DNA of 64,000 nt. Origin: JANXSS01 sp025356535 (GTDB lineage: Bacteria > Pseudomonadota > Gammaproteobacteria > Burkholderiales > Burkholderiaceae_D). The stretch is from NCBI GenBank assembly GCA_043762325.1, contig JAYUMU010000140.1:1-64000 (forward strand), written 5' to 3'. The notes beneath the pieces are model-generated. The model was not told the DNA's origin, did no database searches, and saw nothing but the letters and a program-made list of their open reading frames with translations. The position numbers were made by a program, and so were the translations under genes. Of the stretch, positions 51,938 to 61,025 are shown in pieces (position 1 is the first letter of the stretch; every line of letters starts with the position of its first letter).

Positions 51938-52450
51938 TCAGATCGGCCGCGTCTCGTCGCGATCGACCGCGCGCCGCTGCGGCGCCAGCAGCAGCGCGCT
52001 GACCAGCGGCCACAGCAGCGCGGTGCTGAAGCTTTCGAGAAAAAAGAACCAGCCCGGGAACCTGCCGCTGACGATCAGCCGCACCAGCAGCTGCACGGCC
52101 TGCGCCACCAGCAGCAGCGGCAGTACATGCAGCGCCTGCACGCCGCTGTGAAACCACAGCACGCGCCGGTGGATCATGATGGCGAAGTACGACAGCAGCG
52201 TATAGGCCAGCGCGTTTTCCCCGAGCAGGGTCGCATCGTGCACATCCATGAGCAGGCCCATGCAGAAGGCCAGGCCGATGCCGACCTTGCGCGGCTGATG
52301 GATGCTCCAGAAGACCAGCACCAGCGCGACGAAATCGGGCACGCCGACCCAGTGGCCCCAGGGCAGCAGGTTGAGCAGAAAGGCAATCGCCAGGCTGAAG
52401 GCGATGAACAGCGAATTTGCCGGCAGCAGGATGTAGTGCGGATAATTCAA
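51938..52450 (-). CDS. mreD: rod-shape-determining protein MreD
   Basis: The 170-residue polytopic protein has about five membrane helices and the family's N-terminal hydrophobic block (ILLPANSLFIAFSLAIAFLLNLLPW). The start is TTG, which overlaps the mreC stop as TTGA, and there is no ATG near the expected N-terminus. Translation is thus coupled to mreC. MreD partners MreC and the RodA-PBP2 core in the elongasome. Confidence 0.93.
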   Translation of the reverse strand: MNYPHYILLPANSLFIAFSLAIAFLLNLLPWGHWVGVPDFVALVLVFWSIHQPRKVGIGLAFCMGLLMDVHDATLLGENALAYTLLSYFAIMIHRRVLWFHSGVQALHVLPLLLVAQAVQLLVRLIVSGRFPGWFFFLESFSTALLWPLVSALLLAPQRRAVDRDETRPI

Positions 52451-53520
52451 CGGTCGCCGCCTTTGAGAAGGGGTGGTCGGGAGGCAGGCAGCGCGGTGGT
52501 CATGCCCGGGATGGATGGCGTCGGCGCCGCCGGTGCGATCGCGGCAGGCGCGGGGTTTGCAGCCGGCGCTTTCACAGGCGCGGCCTTGCTGTCTTTGGCC
52601 GCATCCTTGGACGCCTCTTTTGCCCGCTTCTTGGCGCCGCGGTCCTTGCGCTCGCGCCCCTCTTCAGGCGGCAGGCGCGGCGCGACCCTCGCCTGCGCCA
52701 GCAGGATCAGCAGCTGACGGTTGCGATCGACGCCGGCCGCCGGCACGCACAGAATATGGGCGAAGGCGTCGGTCGATTTGTTTTCGATGCGCGCCACCTT
52801 TGCCACGGCCAGGCCGGGCGGATAGATGCCGTCGATGCCGGAGGTCACCAGCACATCGCCGGCCTGTATGTCGGCGTTTGCCGCCATGAAGCGCAGGTCG
52901 AGCAGGCCGGACTGGCCGCTGCCGTAGGCGACGCTGCGCAGGCCGCTGCGCACGACCTGGACCGGAATCGCCTGGTCGCGGTCGGTCAGCAGCGTGACCT
53001 CGGCGGAAAACGGAAAGACACGGGTGACCTGACCGACCACGCCGATGTCGTCGATGACCGGCTGGCCCAGCGCCACGCCATGCTGGGCGCCGCGGTCGAG
53101 CACGATCTTGCGGGTAAAGGCATCGCGGGCGTCGTAGAGGATTTCGGCAAAGACGGCCTTGTCGGGCAGGCGCTCGCTGGTGCCCAGGAGTTTGCGCAGC
53201 TGGGTGTTTTCCGACAGCAGGTGCTGGGCCTGCTGCAGCAGCTGCGCATTCTGCGCCTGCTCGGCGCGCATCTGCCGGTTCTGCGCCTTCAGCTCCGTCA
53301 GGGACGAGAAATAGCCGGCGACCTGGTAGAGCGCGTCGCGTGGCGCCACCGCCGCCATCTGCAGCGGATAGAGCGCCGTGCCGACGACCTGCCGGATCGC
53401 CGGCAACTTGTGGAAATGGGCGTCGGCGATCAGCAAGCCGAAAGCGATCAGGGAAAAAAACACCACCTTCACGCGGGCGGAGGCGCCCTGCTTGAAAAGC
53501 GGCGGAGGACTGTATTCCAT
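52447..53520 (-). CDS. mreC: rod-shape-determining protein MreC
   Basis: The 357-residue protein has a membrane anchor (about 20-37), a periplasmic coiled coil (about 70-115, LKAQNRQMRAEQAQNAQLLQQAQHLL) and the beta-rich MreC core (about 125-280). Its C-terminal tail of about 80 residues is unusually charged and then Ala/Pro-rich (GRERKDRGAKKRAKEASKDAAKD, then PAPAAIAPAAP) and is probably disordered. MreC links MreB filaments to PBP2. It follows mreB by 107 bp. Confidence 0.95.
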   Translation of the reverse strand: MEYSPPPLFKQGASARVKVVFFSLIAFGLLIADAHFHKLPAIRQVVGTALYPLQMAAVAPRDALYQVAGYFSSLTELKAQNRQMRAEQAQNAQLLQQAQHLLSENTQLRKLLGTSERLPDKAVFAEILYDARDAFTRKIVLDRGAQHGVALGQPVIDDIGVVGQVTRVFPFSAEVTLLTDRDQAIPVQVVRSGLRSVAYGSGQSGLLDLRFMAANADIQAGDVLVTSGIDGIYPPGLAVAKVARIENKSTDAFAHILCVPAAGVDRNRQLLILLAQARVAPRLPPEEGRERKDRGAKKRAKEASKDAAKDSKAAPVKAPAANPAPAAIAPAAPTPSIPGMTTALPASRPPLLKGGDR

Positions 53521-53627
53521 GTAACGCCTAGCCAGCCTGCATTCTGCATGTCCTGGAAAATCGCCTGCCCGCAGCGGACAGGCCTGGAGTCATCGGGCCG
53601 GCATCGTCTGGGTCGTGACCCCGGACC

Positions 53628-54671
53628 TCACTCGTACGAAAAGATCGAACCGAGCTTGTCCATGCGCTCGAGCGCCATGCCGGAGCCGCGTACCACGCAG
53701 GTCAGCGGGTCTTCGGCGACGATCACCGGCAGGCCGGTTTCTTCCATCAGCAAGCGGTCGAGGTCGCGCAGGAGCGCGCCGCCGCCGGTGAGCATCATGC
53801 CCTTTTCGGCAATGTCGGCGCCGAGTTCGGGCGGCGTCTGCTCCAGCGCATTCTTGACTGCCGAGACGATATTATTGAGCGGATCGGTCAGGGCTTCCAG
53901 GATTTCATTGCTCGAAATGGTGAACGAGCGCGGTATGCCTTCCGACAGGTTGCGTCCCTTGACTTCCATTTCCTTGACCTCGGAGCCGGGAAAGGCCGAG
54001 CCGATTTCCTTCTTGATCGCTTCGGCCGTCTGTTCGCCGATCAGCATGCCGTAGTTGCGCCGGATGTAGTTTACGATCGCTTCGTCGAACTTGTCGCCGC
54101 CGACCCGTACCGAGCCCTTGTAGACCATGCCGCCCAGCGAAATGATGCCGACCTCGGTGGTGCCGCCGCCGATGTCGACGACCATCGAGCCGGTCGCCTC
54201 GGAGACCGGCAGGCCGGCGCCGATGGCAGCGGCCATCGGTTCTTCGATCAGGAACACCTGGGAGGCGCCGGCGCCGAGCGCCGATTCGCGGATCGCGCGC
54301 CGCTCGACCTGGGTCGAGCCGCAGGGCACGCAGATGATGATGCGCGGCGAGGGCCGGAACAGCTTGGAATCATGCACCATGCGGATGAACTGCTTCAACA
54401 TCTGCTCGGTGACGGTGAAGTCGGCGATCACGCCATCCTTCATCGGCCGGATCGCCTCGATGTTGCCCGGCACCTTGCCCAGCATCTGCTTGGCTTCCTT
54501 GCCGACGGCCTGGATCGTTTTCTTGCCGTTCGGTCCGCCCTGCTGGCGAATTGCCACCACCGAAGGTTCGTCGAGAACGATGCCAAGGCCGCGCACATAG
54601 ATCAAGGTATTGGCGGTTCCCAGATCGATTGCCAGATCATTCGAAAAGTAACTGCGTAAAAATCCAAACAT
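53628..54671 (-). CDS. mreB: rod-shape-determining actin homologue MreB
   Basis: The 347-residue cytoskeletal ATPase has the actin-fold phosphate loops IDLGTANTLIY and VVDIGGGTTEVGI and the adenosine loop MLTGGGALLRDLD. A short amphipathic N-terminus (MFGFLRSYF) should bind the membrane. AGGA lies shortly before the ATG. It heads the leftward rod operon and diverges from gatC. Confidence 0.98.
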   Translation of the reverse strand: MFGFLRSYFSNDLAIDLGTANTLIYVRGLGIVLDEPSVVAIRQQGGPNGKKTIQAVGKEAKQMLGKVPGNIEAIRPMKDGVIADFTVTEQMLKQFIRMVHDSKLFRPSPRIIICVPCGSTQVERRAIRESALGAGASQVFLIEEPMAAAIGAGLPVSEATGSMVVDIGGGTTEVGIISLGGMVYKGSVRVGGDKFDEAIVNYIRRNYGMLIGEQTAEAIKKEIGSAFPGSEVKEMEVKGRNLSEGIPRSFTISSNEILEALTDPLNNIVSAVKNALEQTPPELGADIAEKGMMLTGGGALLRDLDRLLMEETGLPVIVAEDPLTCVVRGSGMALERMDKLGSIFSYE

Positions 54672-54918
54672 GTAGGGTCCTGATGCGCAACAATGATGCG
54701 CTTAAACTTTTTTAGGATGATGAGGGCGCCGCCGGCTGCCGTTGGGCGCTCAGGCGACATTAACCCGACATTCTACCTTATAATCCTAATGAACTTAGCG
54801 TGTGGAAACTCCAAAAAATGCGTGCTTGATGCTGTATTTTGTCGAATTTTCCAGCGGTTTAGCGCGATCTTTAGCAATTTAAAAACTTTATTCCGCGTGG
54901 CCCGTACACGCCCTTCCC
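54672..54918. promoter_or_regulatory. divergent promoter region between mreB and gatC
   Basis: These 247 bp separate two diverging essential operons and must hold both promoters. Bases 54780-54895 are AT-rich (for example CTTTAGCAATTTAAAAAC), unlike the coding DNA around them. Several near-consensus -10-like hexamers occur, so I cannot fix the exact promoters without transcript data. Confidence 0.6.
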
Positions 54919-55221
54919 ATGGCCCTCGATATCTCCGATGTAAAACGCCTGGCGGTGCTCGCACAGCTGGAACTGACCGGCACCCAGGCCGAGCAGACGC
55001 TCGACAAACTGAACGGCATCTTCGCGCTGGTCGAACGGATGCGCGCGGTCGACACCACAGGTGTCACGCCCCTGAATCATCCGATTGCCGAACTGCGGCC
55101 TGAACTGGCTCTGCGCCTGCGCGACGATGTCGTGACCGAGCCGAACCGGCGCGAAGCCTACCAGGCCTGCGCGCCCGCCACGCAGGACGGCCTGTACCTG
55201 GTGCCGAAGGTAATCGACTGA
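54919..55221 (+). CDS. gatC: aspartyl/glutamyl-tRNA amidotransferase subunit C
   Basis: The 100-residue subunit wraps around GatA and stabilises the GatCAB complex. Family features are DVKRLAVLAQLELTG at the start and GIFALVERMRAVDTTGVTPLNHP. GatCAB amidates Glu-tRNA(Gln) and/or Asp-tRNA(Asn), here presumably providing Asn-tRNA and Gln-tRNA by the indirect route. It is the first gene of gatC-gatA-(broken gene)-gatB. Confidence 0.96.
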   Translation: MALDISDVKRLAVLAQLELTGTQAEQTLDKLNGIFALVERMRAVDTTGVTPLNHPIAELRPELALRLRDDVVTEPNRREAYQACAPATQDGLYLVPKVID

Positions 55222-55273
55222 CGTCACCCCGGAAACCGGGCGCCTGCCCCGCTGCTCCCCTGAAAAGATCGTT

Positions 55274-56734
55274 ATGCATACCCACACTCTCAAAGAACTC
55301 TCGGCGTTGCTGCAGGCCCGGAAAATCTCGGCTTGCGAACTGGCGCAGGTCTATCTGCAGCGCATCGCCGGCAGTGACCTCAATGCTTTCCTGCACGTTG
55401 ACGCCGACTTGACCATGGCGCAGGCAGAAGCGGCGGATTTGCGGCTGGCGCAGGGGACCGCCACGCTTTTGACGGGCATCCCGATTGCCCACAAGGACAT
55501 TTTCGTCACGCGCGACTGGCGTGCCACGGCTGGTTCGAAAATGCTGGAGAACTACACGAGCCCGTTCGACGCAACCGTGGTGGAACAGTTCAAAAGCGCC
55601 GGCATGGTGACTCTTGGCAAGCTCAATTGCGACGAATTCGCCATGGGTTCGTCCAACGAGAACTCCCATTTCGGTCCGGTAAAAAATCCCTGGGACCATG
55701 CCGCCATACCGGGCGGCTCCTCGGGCGGCTCGGCTGCGGCAATCGCCGCCCGGCTGGCGCCGGCGGCGACGGCCACCGACACCGGCGGCTCGATCCGGCA
55801 ACCGGCGTCGCTGTGCGGCGTCACCGGCATCAAGCCGACCTACGGCAGCGTATCGCGCTTCGGCATGATCGCCTTCGCCTCCTCGCTCGATCAGGCCGGG
55901 CCGATGGCGAGAACGGCCGAGGATTGCGCCCTGTTGTTGAATGCCATGGTCGCCTTCGATCCGCGCGACTCGACCAGCCTGGAGCGGCCGGCGGAAGATT
56001 TCACGGCGAGCCTGAGCGCGCCGCTGCAGGGCCTGAAGATCGGCGTGCCGCGTGAATTCTTCGGCGCCGGCCTGGCCGGCGACGTGGAAGCGGCCGTGCG
56101 CGCCGCCCTGGCGGAATTCGAAAGGCTGGGTGCGACCCTGGTTGATATTTCATTGCCGAAAACCGAGCTGTCGATACCGGTCTATTACGTCATTGCACCG
56201 GCCGAGGCGTCTTCCAACCTGTCGCGCTTCGACGGCGTGCGCTACGGCCACCGTGCCAGCCAATACCGCGACCTGTCGGAGATGTATCGCAAGACCCGCG
56301 CCGAAGGTTTTGGCGAAGAGGTCAAGCGGCGCATCCTGGTCGGCGCCTACGTGCTCTCGCACGGGTATTACGACGCCTATTATTTGCAGGCGCAAAAGAT
56401 CCGGCGCCTGATCGCGCAGGATTTCGCCGCCGCATTTACCCGGTGCGACGTCATCATGGGACCGGTGTCGCCCACCGTCGCCTGGGACCTGGGCGACAAG
56501 GCAGACGATCCGGTCGCCAATTATCTGGCCGACATCTTCACCCTCTCGACCAGCCTGGCCGGCCTGCCCGGCATGTCGGTGCCGTGCGGCTTCGGCAGCG
56601 GTGAAAAAAACGGCAAGCGCCCGGTCGGGCTGCAAATCATCGGCAATTATTTCAGCGAAGCGAAGCTCCTCAATGTGGCCCACTGCTTCCAGCAGGCCAC
56701 CGACTGGCATGCGCGGGTGCCTGCCGGCGCATGA
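55274..56734 (+). CDS. gatA: aspartyl/glutamyl-tRNA amidotransferase subunit A
   Basis: The 486-residue amidase subunit releases ammonia from glutamine. The amidase-signature triad is visible: Lys74 in IAHKDIF, the cis-Ser in GGSSGGSAAA (about 147-156), and the nucleophile Ser173 in TDTGGSIRQPASLCG. The stop overlaps the ATG of the following small open frame (ATGA), a coupled arrangement. gatB follows after that gene. Confidence 0.97.
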   Translation: MHTHTLKELSALLQARKISACELAQVYLQRIAGSDLNAFLHVDADLTMAQAEAADLRLAQGTATLLTGIPIAHKDIFVTRDWRATAGSKMLENYTSPFDATVVEQFKSAGMVTLGKLNCDEFAMGSSNENSHFGPVKNPWDHAAIPGGSSGGSAAAIAARLAPAATATDTGGSIRQPASLCGVTGIKPTYGSVSRFGMIAFASSLDQAGPMARTAEDCALLLNAMVAFDPRDSTSLERPAEDFTASLSAPLQGLKIGVPREFFGAGLAGDVEAAVRAALAEFERLGATLVDISLPKTELSIPVYYVIAPAEASSNLSRFDGVRYGHRASQYRDLSEMYRKTRAEGFGEEVKRRILVGAYVLSHGYYDAYYLQAQKIRRLIAQDFAAAFTRCDVIMGPVSPTVAWDLGDKADDPVANYLADIFTLSTSLAGLPGMSVPCGFGSGEKNGKRPVGLQIIGNYFSEAKLLNVAHCFQQATDWHARVPAGA

Positions 56735-57286
56735 GGCCTTTGCAACGCGCAGTGCGTCGCGCCAGTGCGGCGCAGTTGCGCGCCTGGTCGCTGCAAGTGA
56801 TTGTGCTGGCAGCGGCGGCAGCGGCCACGGCGGCCAGCGCAGCCGATGTCGCGCCGGCACCGGTGGCGGGCACGGCGCTGCAAGCCGGACCGGCTGCGCG
56901 ACGGCGACCGCCGCCTGGTCGCCGACAGTGGCGCCTTTCGCCTGCGCGGCGATGCGGTGCTTGCCTTTGCCTGGGAGTCGTCGCTCTTTCGCAGCAACCA
57001 TGGCGCCGACTGCAGCATCGACGAAAGTGACGACCTGGTCGCAGAAGCCCTGCCGGTGCTGGCCGGCGCCGGCCAGCGCTGGCGCATCAGCCTGCGCGAC
57101 GGCCGTGCAGCGCGCACGCGGCGTGGCTATGATGCAGACCACGGCCTTGCATGCAGCATTCGCATCGCACACGTCGGCGACCAATTGCAGATCGTGCCAA
57201 GCTGCCCGGCGCTATGCGGCTCGCGCGAAAATTTTTCACAGCTGACCGTCGATCTGCGGACCGGCAGCTGTACCTACGAACGTTAA
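56731..57286 (+). pseudogene. exported small protein gene between gatA and gatB, apparently frameshifted
   Basis: The first frame (56731-57030) opens with an ATG overlapping the gatA stop and encodes an Ala-rich signal peptide (LQVIVLAAAAAATAASAAD), but then turns into Arg/Pro-rich nonsense. A second frame, from about 56880 to 57286, carries a protein-like sequence. It includes LRDGDRRLVADSGAFRLRG, LAFAWESSLFRSNHGADCSI and QLTVDLRTGSCTYER. The two fit one exported protein of roughly 180 residues interrupted by a single-base shift near 56870-56900. Loss, programmed shifting or sequencing error are all possible. I do not recognise the family. Confidence 0.7.
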
Positions 57287-57296
57287 GGAAACTGCC

Positions 57297-58757
57297 ATGC
57301 AATGGGAAGTCGTGATCGGTCTTGAAACCCATACCCAGCTGACCACCGCCTCGAAGATCTTTTCCGGCGCCTCGATCCAGTTCGGCGCGGCGCCCAACAC
57401 CCAGGCCTGCCCGGTCGACCTGGCGTTGCCGGGCGTGCTGCCGGTGATGAACCGTGGCGCGGTGGAAAAGGCGATCCAGTTCGGCCTGGCGATCGGCGCG
57501 ACGATCGCCGGCGAGTCGATCTTCGCCCGCAAGAACTACTTCTATCCGGACCTGCCCAAGGGCTACCAGATCAGCCAGTATGAAATCCCGGTGGTGCAGG
57601 GCGGGGTCGTGAGTTTCGCCATGGAGCGCGACGGCAAGACCGAAGTGCGCAGCGTGCAGCTGACGCGCGCCCACCTGGAAGAAGACGCCGGCAAGTCGCT
57701 GCACGAGGATTACCAGGGCATGACCGGCATCGATCTCAATCGCGCCGGCACGCCGCTGCTGGAAATCGTCACCGAACCCGACATGCGCAGCGCCGCCGAA
57801 GCGGTGGCCTATGCCAAGGCATTGCATTCGCTGGTGACCTGGCTGGGCATCTGCGACGGCAACATGCAGGAAGGATCGTTCCGCTGCGATGCCAATGTCT
57901 CGGTGCGCCCGGTCGGTCAGGCCGCCTACGGCACCCGCTGCGAGGTCAAGAACCTGAACTCGTTTCGCTTCCTCGAAGAAGCCATCAATTACGAAGTGCG
58001 CCGCCAGATCGAACTGATCGAGGATGGCGGCCGGGTGGTGCAGGAAACCCGCCTGTACGACCCGGACAAGCGCGAAACCCGCTCGATGCGCAGCAAGGAA
58101 GATGCGCAGGACTACCGCTATTTTCCCGACCCGGACCTGCCGCCGCTGGTCATCGGCGCCGACTGGATCGCCCGCGTGCGCGCGGCCATGCCGGAGTTGC
58201 CGGGTGCGATGCGCGAGCGCTTCGTGCGCGACTTCGGCCTGTCGGAATACGACGCCGCGGTGCTGACCCAATCGAAGGCGCAGGCAACCTACTTCGAAGC
58301 GCTGGTAACCGCAGCCGGCCCGGCCCACGCGAAGCTGGCCGCGAACTGGATCATGGGCGATGTGGCGTCGGCCCTGAAGCGCGCCGGCATCGAGATCGAT
58401 ACCGTGCCGGTGGCCGCGCCGCAGCTGGCATTGCTGCTGGCCCGGATTGCCGACGGCACGATTTCCAACAAGATCGCCAGGGAAATCTTCGGCGTCATGT
58501 GGGATGCGCCCGGCGCGTCGGCGACACAGGTCGACGAGATCATCGATGCGCGCGGCCTGCGCCAGATCTCCGACGCCGGCGCGCTGGAAAAGATCGTCGA
58601 CGACGTGCTCGCTGCGAATGAAAAGTCCGTTGCGGAATTTCGCAGCGGTAAAGAGAAGGCGTTCAATGCCTTGATCGGTCAGGCAATGAAGGCCAGCAAG
58701 GGCAAGGCCAATCCGGCGCAACTGACCGAGCTTCTGACGCGCAAGCTGGCCGGCTAG
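57297..58757 (+). CDS. gatB: aspartyl/glutamyl-tRNA amidotransferase subunit B
   Basis: The 486-residue subunit binds the mischarged tRNA and phosphorylates its acyl group. Clear motifs are VIGLETHTQL at the start, ARKNYFYPDLPKGYQISQYE, and the Asp-rich DYRYFPDPDLPPL. The C-terminal helical YqeY-like tail (ALIGQAMKASKGKANPAQL) is complete. AAGGAA lies eight bases before the ATG. It is the last gene of the rightward gat operon and converges on the DUF4124 gene. Confidence 0.97.
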   Translation: MQWEVVIGLETHTQLTTASKIFSGASIQFGAAPNTQACPVDLALPGVLPVMNRGAVEKAIQFGLAIGATIAGESIFARKNYFYPDLPKGYQISQYEIPVVQGGVVSFAMERDGKTEVRSVQLTRAHLEEDAGKSLHEDYQGMTGIDLNRAGTPLLEIVTEPDMRSAAEAVAYAKALHSLVTWLGICDGNMQEGSFRCDANVSVRPVGQAAYGTRCEVKNLNSFRFLEEAINYEVRRQIELIEDGGRVVQETRLYDPDKRETRSMRSKEDAQDYRYFPDPDLPPLVIGADWIARVRAAMPELPGAMRERFVRDFGLSEYDAAVLTQSKAQATYFEALVTAAGPAHAKLAANWIMGDVASALKRAGIEIDTVPVAAPQLALLLARIADGTISNKIAREIFGVMWDAPGASATQVDEIIDARGLRQISDAGALEKIVDDVLAANEKSVAEFRSGKEKAFNALIGQAMKASKGKANPAQLTELLTRKLAG

Positions 58758-58773
58758 AAAATCGACGCTGGCT

Positions 58774-59433
58774 TTACTGCGCGGTCCTGAGCTCGCGGAA
58801 GCGCTTCAGTGCCAGGTCGAACCTGGCGTGCGTGCGCGCGATTTCGGCGGTGCGCTGGGTGATCGAGGCCTGGCGGGATTCGACTGCGCGGGTGGCGTTT
58901 TCCAGATGGCGACGATCGGCCCCTGCCGCACCCGGCTTGCCGGTGGCCGCAACTGCCTGCGCCGACTTCATGTCCTTGCTTTCGAGGGCAACCGCATTGG
59001 TGTCGATCTTCATCTGGTCGTTCAGCAGGTCGACCGCCCGCCTGCGCGCCAGCGCGATGTCGTCTTCATTGCGGTAGCGTGTCGTCAGGGCATTGTCGTA
59101 GAGGCGCTGCTCGTCGGCGGCTGCCTTGTCGATGCGACGTTTCTCTTCGAGCGCATCGCGCGTGCGCTTCTGTTCGGGCGTCAGCGGCGCGGCGATTTCA
59201 CGACGGGTGATGCCGTTCGCATCGAGCTGGCGCATCGGCCGGTCGGCACATTCCGGGATCGGCCGGTCGGCCGTGATGGTGCGACCGCTGCTGTCCTTGC
59301 AGATGTAGATTTCGGCAAGCGCAGAGGATGGCGCCGCCAGCAGCAGGGCGAGGCAGGCCAGCCAATGCGGCTGCCTCGGCACTGGCCGCTGCCCCGCGTC
59401 GCGCGGCGACACGGGCACGGGGTGGTGGCGCAT
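58774..59433 (-). CDS. DUF4124-domain exported protein
   Basis: The 219-residue protein has a signal peptide (about 23-40, ending ALAEI) and the DUF4124 block IYICKDSSGRTITADRPIPECADR with its two cysteines. A long Ala/Arg/Asp-rich helical or coiled-coil stretch follows (about 85-219). The function of the domain is unknown and the protein is periplasmic by inference. Its ATG overlaps the pyrE stop (ATGA), so it is translated with pyrE. Confidence 0.85.
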   Translation of the reverse strand: MRHHPVPVSPRDAGQRPVPRQPHWLACLALLLAAPSSALAEIYICKDSSGRTITADRPIPECADRPMRQLDANGITRREIAAPLTPEQKRTRDALEEKRRIDKAAADEQRLYDNALTTRYRNEDDIALARRRAVDLLNDQMKIDTNAVALESKDMKSAQAVAATGKPGAAGADRRHLENATRAVESRQASITQRTAEIARTHARFDLALKRFRELRTAQ

Positions 59434-60095
59434 CAGGCCACCCCGTAGCGGCTGCGATAGGCGGCAATCGCCGCCCTTGCCTCGCCGGTTGCCGCACCAC
59501 CGCCAGTACCCATGAAGCCGAGCAGGTCGTCGAGGCTGGCAATCGGGATGACCGGCATGCCGAAGCTCTTGCTCACTTCCTGCACCGCCGAGCCGGCCGA
59601 CAGCGCGTCGTCCGGTCCCGAGCGTTCCATCCGGTCGAGCGCGATCATGACGGCCGCAGGCGTGGCGCCGGCGGCGCGAATCATGTCCACCGATTCGCGC
59701 ACCGAGGTGCCGGCCGAGATGACGTCGTCGATGATGACGACGCGTCCTTTGAGCGCCGCGCCGACGATGGTGCCGCCTTCGCCGTGATCCTTGGCTTCCT
59801 TGCGGTTGTAGGCAAACGGCACGTTGCGTCCGCGCGCAGCCAGCGCCACGGCCGTCGCCGATGCCAGCGTGATGCCTTTATAGGCCGGTCCGAACAGCAT
59901 GTCGAATTCGATGCCGGCGTCGAGCAGGGTCTGTGCATAGAAGTCGGCCAGGCGGCCGAGCGTGGCGCCGTCATGGAACAGGCCGGCGTTGAAGAAATAA
60001 GGGGAATTGCGGCCCGCCTTGGTGGTGAACTGGCCGAAGCGCAGCACGCCGGCGTCGACGGCGAACTCGATGAACTGCTGACGTAGATTTTGCAC
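59433..60095 (-). CDS. pyrE: orotate phosphoribosyltransferase
   Basis: PyrE makes orotidine 5'-phosphate from orotate and PRPP in pyrimidine synthesis. The 220-residue protein has the PRPP-binding motif VVIIDDVISAGTSVRES (about 122-138), the flexible-loop region YNRKEAKDHGEGGTIVG and the N-terminal GRNSPYFFNAG substrate motif. It diverges from xthA, and pyrE-xth adjacency recurs in betaproteobacteria. Confidence 0.97.
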   Translation of the reverse strand: MQNLRQQFIEFAVDAGVLRFGQFTTKAGRNSPYFFNAGLFHDGATLGRLADFYAQTLLDAGIEFDMLFGPAYKGITLASATAVALAARGRNVPFAYNRKEAKDHGEGGTIVGAALKGRVVIIDDVISAGTSVRESVDMIRAAGATPAAVMIALDRMERSGPDDALSAGSAVQEVSKSFGMPVIPIASLDDLLGFMGTGGGAATGEARAAIAAYRSRYGVA

Positions 60096-60248
60096 GATGC
60101 TCCTTGCTGCCCATTAGGCATTCAAATTTAAATAATGATCCTGAGCACAATCGGTATGATAAGCGCGGATCGGGCCGGTCATGACCGGCTTCTTTCATTT
60201 GGCACGAATTCGTGCCGTGGTGCGACATTTGAAGCGACATCCCTCGAC

Positions 60249-61025
60249 ATGCTAAAAGTTATATCGGCCAACCTCAACGGCATCCGCTCGGCGGCAAAAA
60301 AAGGCTTCTTTGCCTGGATGGCCCAGCAGGATGCCGACATCGTCTGCGTCCAGGAAGTGCGGGCGCAGGCAAGCGACATGACGCCGGAATTCCTCAACCC
60401 CGGCGGCTATCACGGCAGTTTTCACCATGCGCAGAAGAAGGGCTATGCCGGCACCGGCATCTACAGCCGGCGCTTGCCCGATGCAGTGCGGATCGGTTTC
60501 GGCGATACCGAGTTCGACGCCGAGGGCCGCTACATTCAGTGCGATTTCGGCAACCTGTCGGTCATCTCCATCTACTGCCCGTCCGGGTCGTCCAGCCCGG
60601 AGCGCCAGCTGGCGAAATTCCGCTTCATGGAAGTGTTCTATCCGCACCTCGTTGCCCTGAAAGCCAGCGGCCGCGAAATCGTCATCTGCGGCGACTGGAA
60701 CATCGCCCATCAGCCGATCGACCTGAAGAACTGGAAGAGCAACCAGAAGAATTCCGGCTTCCTGCCGCAAGAACGGGCGTGGCTCACGCGCATCTTCGAC
60801 GAGATCGCCCTGGTTGACGTGTTCCGCCAGATCGAGCCGGCCGGCGAGCATTACACCTGGTGGAGCAATCGCGGCAACGCCTGGGCAAACAACGTCGGCT
60901 GGCGCATCGACTATCACGTTGCAACGCCGTTGCTCGCTGCCAGTGCCCGCTCGCATGAAATCTACAAGGCCGAACGCTTCAGCGACCATGCGCCGTTGAC
61001 AATCCACTATGAATGGCTGGACTGA
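60249..61025 (+). CDS. xthA: exodeoxyribonuclease III
   Basis: The start is ATG 60249, where the family N-terminus MLKVISANLNGIRSA begins. The 258-residue AP-endonuclease and 3'-exonuclease has the metal and catalytic residues in DADIVCVQEVRAQ (Glu), GDWNIAHQPIDLKN (Asp/Asn) and FSDHAPLTIHY (Asp-His). It repairs abasic sites. Its last 19 bases overlap the 3' end of the next, convergent gene. Confidence 0.96.
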   Translation: MLKVISANLNGIRSAAKKGFFAWMAQQDADIVCVQEVRAQASDMTPEFLNPGGYHGSFHHAQKKGYAGTGIYSRRLPDAVRIGFGDTEFDAEGRYIQCDFGNLSVISIYCPSGSSSPERQLAKFRFMEVFYPHLVALKASGREIVICGDWNIAHQPIDLKNWKSNQKNSGFLPQERAWLTRIFDEIALVDVFRQIEPAGEHYTWWSNRGNAWANNVGWRIDYHVATPLLAASARSHEIYKAERFSDHAPLTIHYEWLD

